DNA of 64,000 bases from Streptomyces sp. NBC_00683. GTDB lineage: Bacteria; Actinomycetota; Actinomycetes; Streptomycetales; Streptomycetaceae. Position 1 is the first letter of the stretch. Every line of letters begins with the position of its first letter. Positions 61,647 through 64,000 of the stretch are shown here, piece after piece. A model generated the notes under the pieces. It was not told where the DNA came from and made no database searches. It worked only from the letters and a program-made list of their open reading frames with translations. Location of the stretch: assembly GCF_036226745.1 (NCBI RefSeq), contig NZ_CP109013.1:5332001-5396000 (forward strand). Direction: 5' to 3'. A program made the position numbers and the translations under genes.

Positions 61647-61770
61647 GGATCAACCTTCTCAGTCCGCGGCGGTACTTTCCCGACCGCTTTCCCGGCCGTC
61701 TGAGTAGAGTGAGCAAGTCGTGGCAAATCCGGCATATCGGATCCAGGGTTCACTCTCCGGGAGACAAGAC

Positions 61771-62508
61771 ATGAAGGTCGCAGTGATCGGCGGAACGGGA
61801 CTCATCGGTTCACAGGTGGTGAAGATCCTGAACGCTGCCGGACATGAAGCGGTACCGCACTCGCTGTCCACCGGTGTCGATCTCCTCACCGGCCAGGGAC
61901 TGCCCCAGGCACTCGAAGGGGCCGATGCCGTCGTCAACCTGACGAACTCGCCCACCTTCGACGACGTCTCCCTCGACTTCTTCCGGATCACGATGGACAA
62001 CCTCCTCGCGGCAGCCGAGCGGGCGGGGGTCGGCCACGCGGTCGTCCTGTCCATCGTCGGCGCGGACCAGGTGCCCGGCCTCGACTACTACCGGGCCAAG
62101 GTCCTCCAGGAGGACGTGCTGAAGGCCGGGCCCGTGCCGTACTCGATCGTCCGGGCCACGCAGTTCTTCGAGTTCATGGACGCGGTTCTGTCCTGGACCG
62201 ACGACGGGGAGACCGTCCGCCTGCCGTCCACCCCGCTGCAGCCCATGGCCGCGGCGGACGTCGCCCGGGCGGTGGCCGACGTCACCGTCGACAGCCCCCT
62301 CGGCGGCACCCGCGACGTCGCCGGCCCCGAGGTCTTTCCGCTGGACGAGCTCGGCAGGATCACGCTGGCCGCCCGCGGCGACAAGCGCACCGTCGTCACG
62401 GACGACAGCGCCGGAATGTTCGCGGCCGTACCGGGCGACGCCATCATCGCCAAGAGCGACGTGCTCATCGCGCCCACCCACTACCGCGACTGGCTCGCCT
62501 CGGCCTGA
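61771..62508 (+). CDS. NAD(P)-binding SDR-like protein (NmrA type)
   Basis: This 245-aa Rossmann protein starts MKVAVIGGTGLIGSQVVK with the GxxGxxG loop. SIVGADQVPGLDYYRAKVLQEDVL has a YYxxK-like motif as in atypical SDRs. C-terminal part binds substrate. ATG 61771 follows CGGGAGACAAG; an upstream GTG at 61720 is less likely. It acts on a small unknown substrate or senses redox state. It converges on the hydrolase gene. Confidence 0.87.
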   Translation: MKVAVIGGTGLIGSQVVKILNAAGHEAVPHSLSTGVDLLTGQGLPQALEGADAVVNLTNSPTFDDVSLDFFRITMDNLLAAAERAGVGHAVVLSIVGADQVPGLDYYRAKVLQEDVLKAGPVPYSIVRATQFFEFMDAVLSWTDDGETVRLPSTPLQPMAAADVARAVADVTVDSPLGGTRDVAGPEVFPLDELGRITLAARGDKRTVVTDDSAGMFAAVPGDAIIAKSDVLIAPTHYRDWLASA

Positions 62509-62525
62509 CCGGCGCGGCGGCCCGC

Positions 62526-63353
62526 TCAGGCGCGGGCGAAGGCCAGCAGGTCCGCGTCGAAGACGTCCTTGAACGGGGCGACCATCGACAGGCCGTGCGG
62601 AGCCCCCTCGTACACCTTGAGCGTGGCGTCCTTGACGATCTCGGAGGACTTCTCCGCCGAGGCCACGATGGGGACGATCTGGTCGTCGCTGCCGTGGACG
62701 ATGAGGGTCGGGATGTCGAAGGCCTTCAGGTCCTCGGTGAGGTCCGTCTCGGAGAACGCCTTGACGCAGTCGTACGCGCCCTTGATCCCGACCTGCAGCG
62801 ACCACTGCCAGAACGCGTCGCGGGTGCCCCGGGAGACGTCCGCCCCAGGACGGTTGGCGCCGTAGAAGGCCTCGCTGAGCTCCTGGTAGAACTGCGAGCG
62901 ATCGGTCGCGACGCCCTTGCGGATGCCGTCGAACACCTCGCGAGGCAGCCCTTCCGGGTTCGCCTCGGTCTTCAGCATCATTGGCGGGATCGCACCGAGC
63001 AGGACGGCCTTGGCGACCCGGCCCGTGCCGTGGCGGCCGATGTAGCGCGTCACCTCGCCGCCGCCCGTGGAGTGGCCGACCAGGATGATGTCGCGCAGGT
63101 CGAGCTCCTCGATCAGTGCCGCCAGGTCGTCGGCGTACGTGTCGAGGTCGTTGCCGTTCCAGGGCTGTCCGGAACGCCCGTGCCCGCGCCGGTCGTGGGC
63201 GATGGAGCGGAAGCCGTTCTCCGCCATCAGCCGGGCCTGCGGATCCCACGCGTCGGCGTTCAGGGGCCAGCCGTGACTGAACACGACAGGCTGTCCCGTT
63301 CCCCAGTCCTTGTAGAAGATCGGCGTCCGGTCCTGCGTGGTGATGAACGGCAT
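62526..63353 (-). CDS. Alpha/beta hydrolase, non-haem haloperoxidase type
   Basis: This 275-aa enzyme has the catalytic triad Ser in [10 protein letters not shown], Asp in [10 protein letters not shown] and His in [10 protein letters not shown]. The oxyanion block [15 protein letters not shown] and [12 protein letters not shown] are typical of cofactor-free haloperoxidases and arylesterases. It could act as an esterase or perhydrolase. Upstream lie two GTGTGCAC direct repeats. Confidence 0.9.
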   Translation of the reverse strand: MPFITTQDRTPIFYKDWGTGQPVVFSHGWPLNADAWDPQARLMAENGFRSIAHDRRGHGRSGQPWNGNDLDTYADDLAALIEELDLRDIILVGHSTGGGEVTRYIGRHGTGRVAKAVLLGAIPPMMLKTEANPEGLPREVFDGIRKGVATDRSQFYQELSEAFYGANRPGADVSRGTRDAFWQWSLQVGIKGAYDCVKAFSETDLTEDLKAFDIPTLIVHGSDDQIVPIVASAEKSSEIVKDATLKVYEGAPHGLSMVAPFKDVFDADLLAFARA

Positions 63354-63385
63354 GACGGGTCCTCTCGAACGAGTCGGTACGGACT

Positions 63386-63401
63386 GTGTGCACGTGTGCA
63401 C
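63386..63401. repeat. Tandem GTGTGCAC repeat upstream of the hydrolase gene
   Basis: GTGTGCAC occurs twice in a row, each with a GTGCAC palindrome, 33-48 nt before the start codon. It may be a regulator site. Confidence 0.4.
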
Positions 63402-63567
63402 CCACCGGATCGGCTGCGCCGCACGTCGGCCGTGCCGCACGCCTGCCGGGCCGCGCTCGGCCGGCGCGGTGTCCGGTGGCGCTGATGTCGACAATTTACC
63501 GCCGCTGCGAGGATGCCGCGATCGGCGCCGCGGCGCACGGCGGCGCACGGCCACGCGGCTCAGGGGC

Positions 63568-64000
63568 TCACGGGCGTTCGGGCTTCCGGGCCACGATGCA
63601 GACGTCGGGGCGCTTCGCCCGGCCGGTGGGCGCCTGTTCCAGGCGCGCCGTGACGACGAGACCCGCCCCGCCCAGCAGCTCCGCGAGGCGGTCCAGCGGC
63701 AGGAAGTGGGAGTGGTAGGACACCGGGTGGCCGTATGCCTCGGCCGGGCTCAGGTGTTCGTCGTCGCCGATGTAACCGCCGAGGAGCACATGTCCGCCGG
63801 GCGCCAGGGTGCGGTGGAACTCGGCGAACACGAGCGGCAGTTGTTCCGGTGGGGTGTGGTGCGTGGAGTACCAGGCCAGGATGCCGCCCAGTTCGTCGTC
63901 CGCGAGGTCCAGCGCGGTCATCGAGCCTTCCGTGAACCGCAGTTCGGGGTTGCCCTCCCGGGCGATCCCGACCATCGAGGGGGACAGGTCGATGCCGAAC
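63568..64000 (-). CDS. SAM-dependent methyltransferase, truncated by the window edge
   Basis: Only the C-terminal 144 residues are visible; the frame stays open to the window end. The motif [14 protein letters not shown] (end of motif I region), [15 protein letters not shown], and [13 protein letters not shown] are those of class I methyltransferases of the UbiE/BioC type. The substrate is unknown. Confidence 0.82.
   Translation of the reverse strand, partial: FGIDLSPSMVGIAREGNPELRFTEGSMTALDLADDELGGILAWYSTHHTPPEQLPLVFAEFHRTLAPGGHVLLGGYIGDDEHLSPAEAYGHPVSYHSHFLPLDRLAELLGGAGLVVTARLEQAPTGRAKRPDVCIVARKPERP

Overview
The window is chromosomal DNA of a Streptomyces or close relative. Evidence: very high GC with strong third-position GC bias, many GTG starts, an SsgA-like sporulation protein, DasR-type operators upstream of N-acetylglucosamine PTS genes, the mec-cysO-cysM set, and many TANNNT boxes 6-7 nt before start codons, typical of actinobacterial leaderless transcripts. 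From memory, the gene order resembles the S. coelicolor core around SCO2890-SCO2930; this could not be searched. No phage, insertion sequence, CRISPR array or biosynthetic cluster is visible. It looks like core chromosome with a few accessory inserts.

Layout. 1-7.1 kb: an exporter fragment, a DEAH-type helicase, an IclR regulator, a secreted Lon-like protease, then an ArsR regulator/small protein/MFS operon. 7.1-12.6 kb: a four-gene osmoprotectant ABC operon directly downstream of an Lrp/AsnC regulator that diverges from hpd (tyrosine catabolism). 12.8-20.7 kb: a secreted protein, a TPR protein, a GlcD-like oxidase, ssgG and two RDD membrane proteins. 21-27 kb: a secreted M6 metalloprotease, pncA and pncB (NAD salvage), clpS and a DUF2017 gene. 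27.4-31.1 kb: an amino-acid permease, then mec, a cysteine-containing leader peptide, cysO and cysM. 31-38 kb: a membrane-anchored PemK/MazF-like protein, a metallo-beta-lactamase-fold protein, the GlcNAc PTS genes nagE2, nagE1 and nagF with DasR sites, then rph, a lipoprotein and rdgB.

38-39.6 kb holds the most unusual module: two overlapping HNH-nuclease genes built from repeated DNA-binding-like units, followed on the same strand by a tRNA-like sequence with an odd anticodon/arm combination. 39.6-49 kb: a metabolite/H+ symporter, bcp, DUF3618, an orphan GroES-like protein, a guanidine-III riboswitch with sugE, a class A PBP, an ABC-2 exporter and a DUF1707 protein. 49-57.8 kb: an SGNH esterase, DUF445, an MFS/TetR efflux pair with a long inverted-repeat operator, a lipoprotein, an aldolase/DeoR operon with its own inverted repeats, and an Excalibur lipoprotein. 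57.8-64 kb: a Na+/H+ antiporter, Ku and a DNA ligase (end joining), an NAD(P)-binding protein, a haloperoxidase-like hydrolase and a truncated methyltransferase.

Themes are nutrient sensing linked to development (GlcNAc/DasR, ssgG), sulfur assimilation by the CysO carrier route, stress and envelope functions, and local regulator-target pairs with readable operators.
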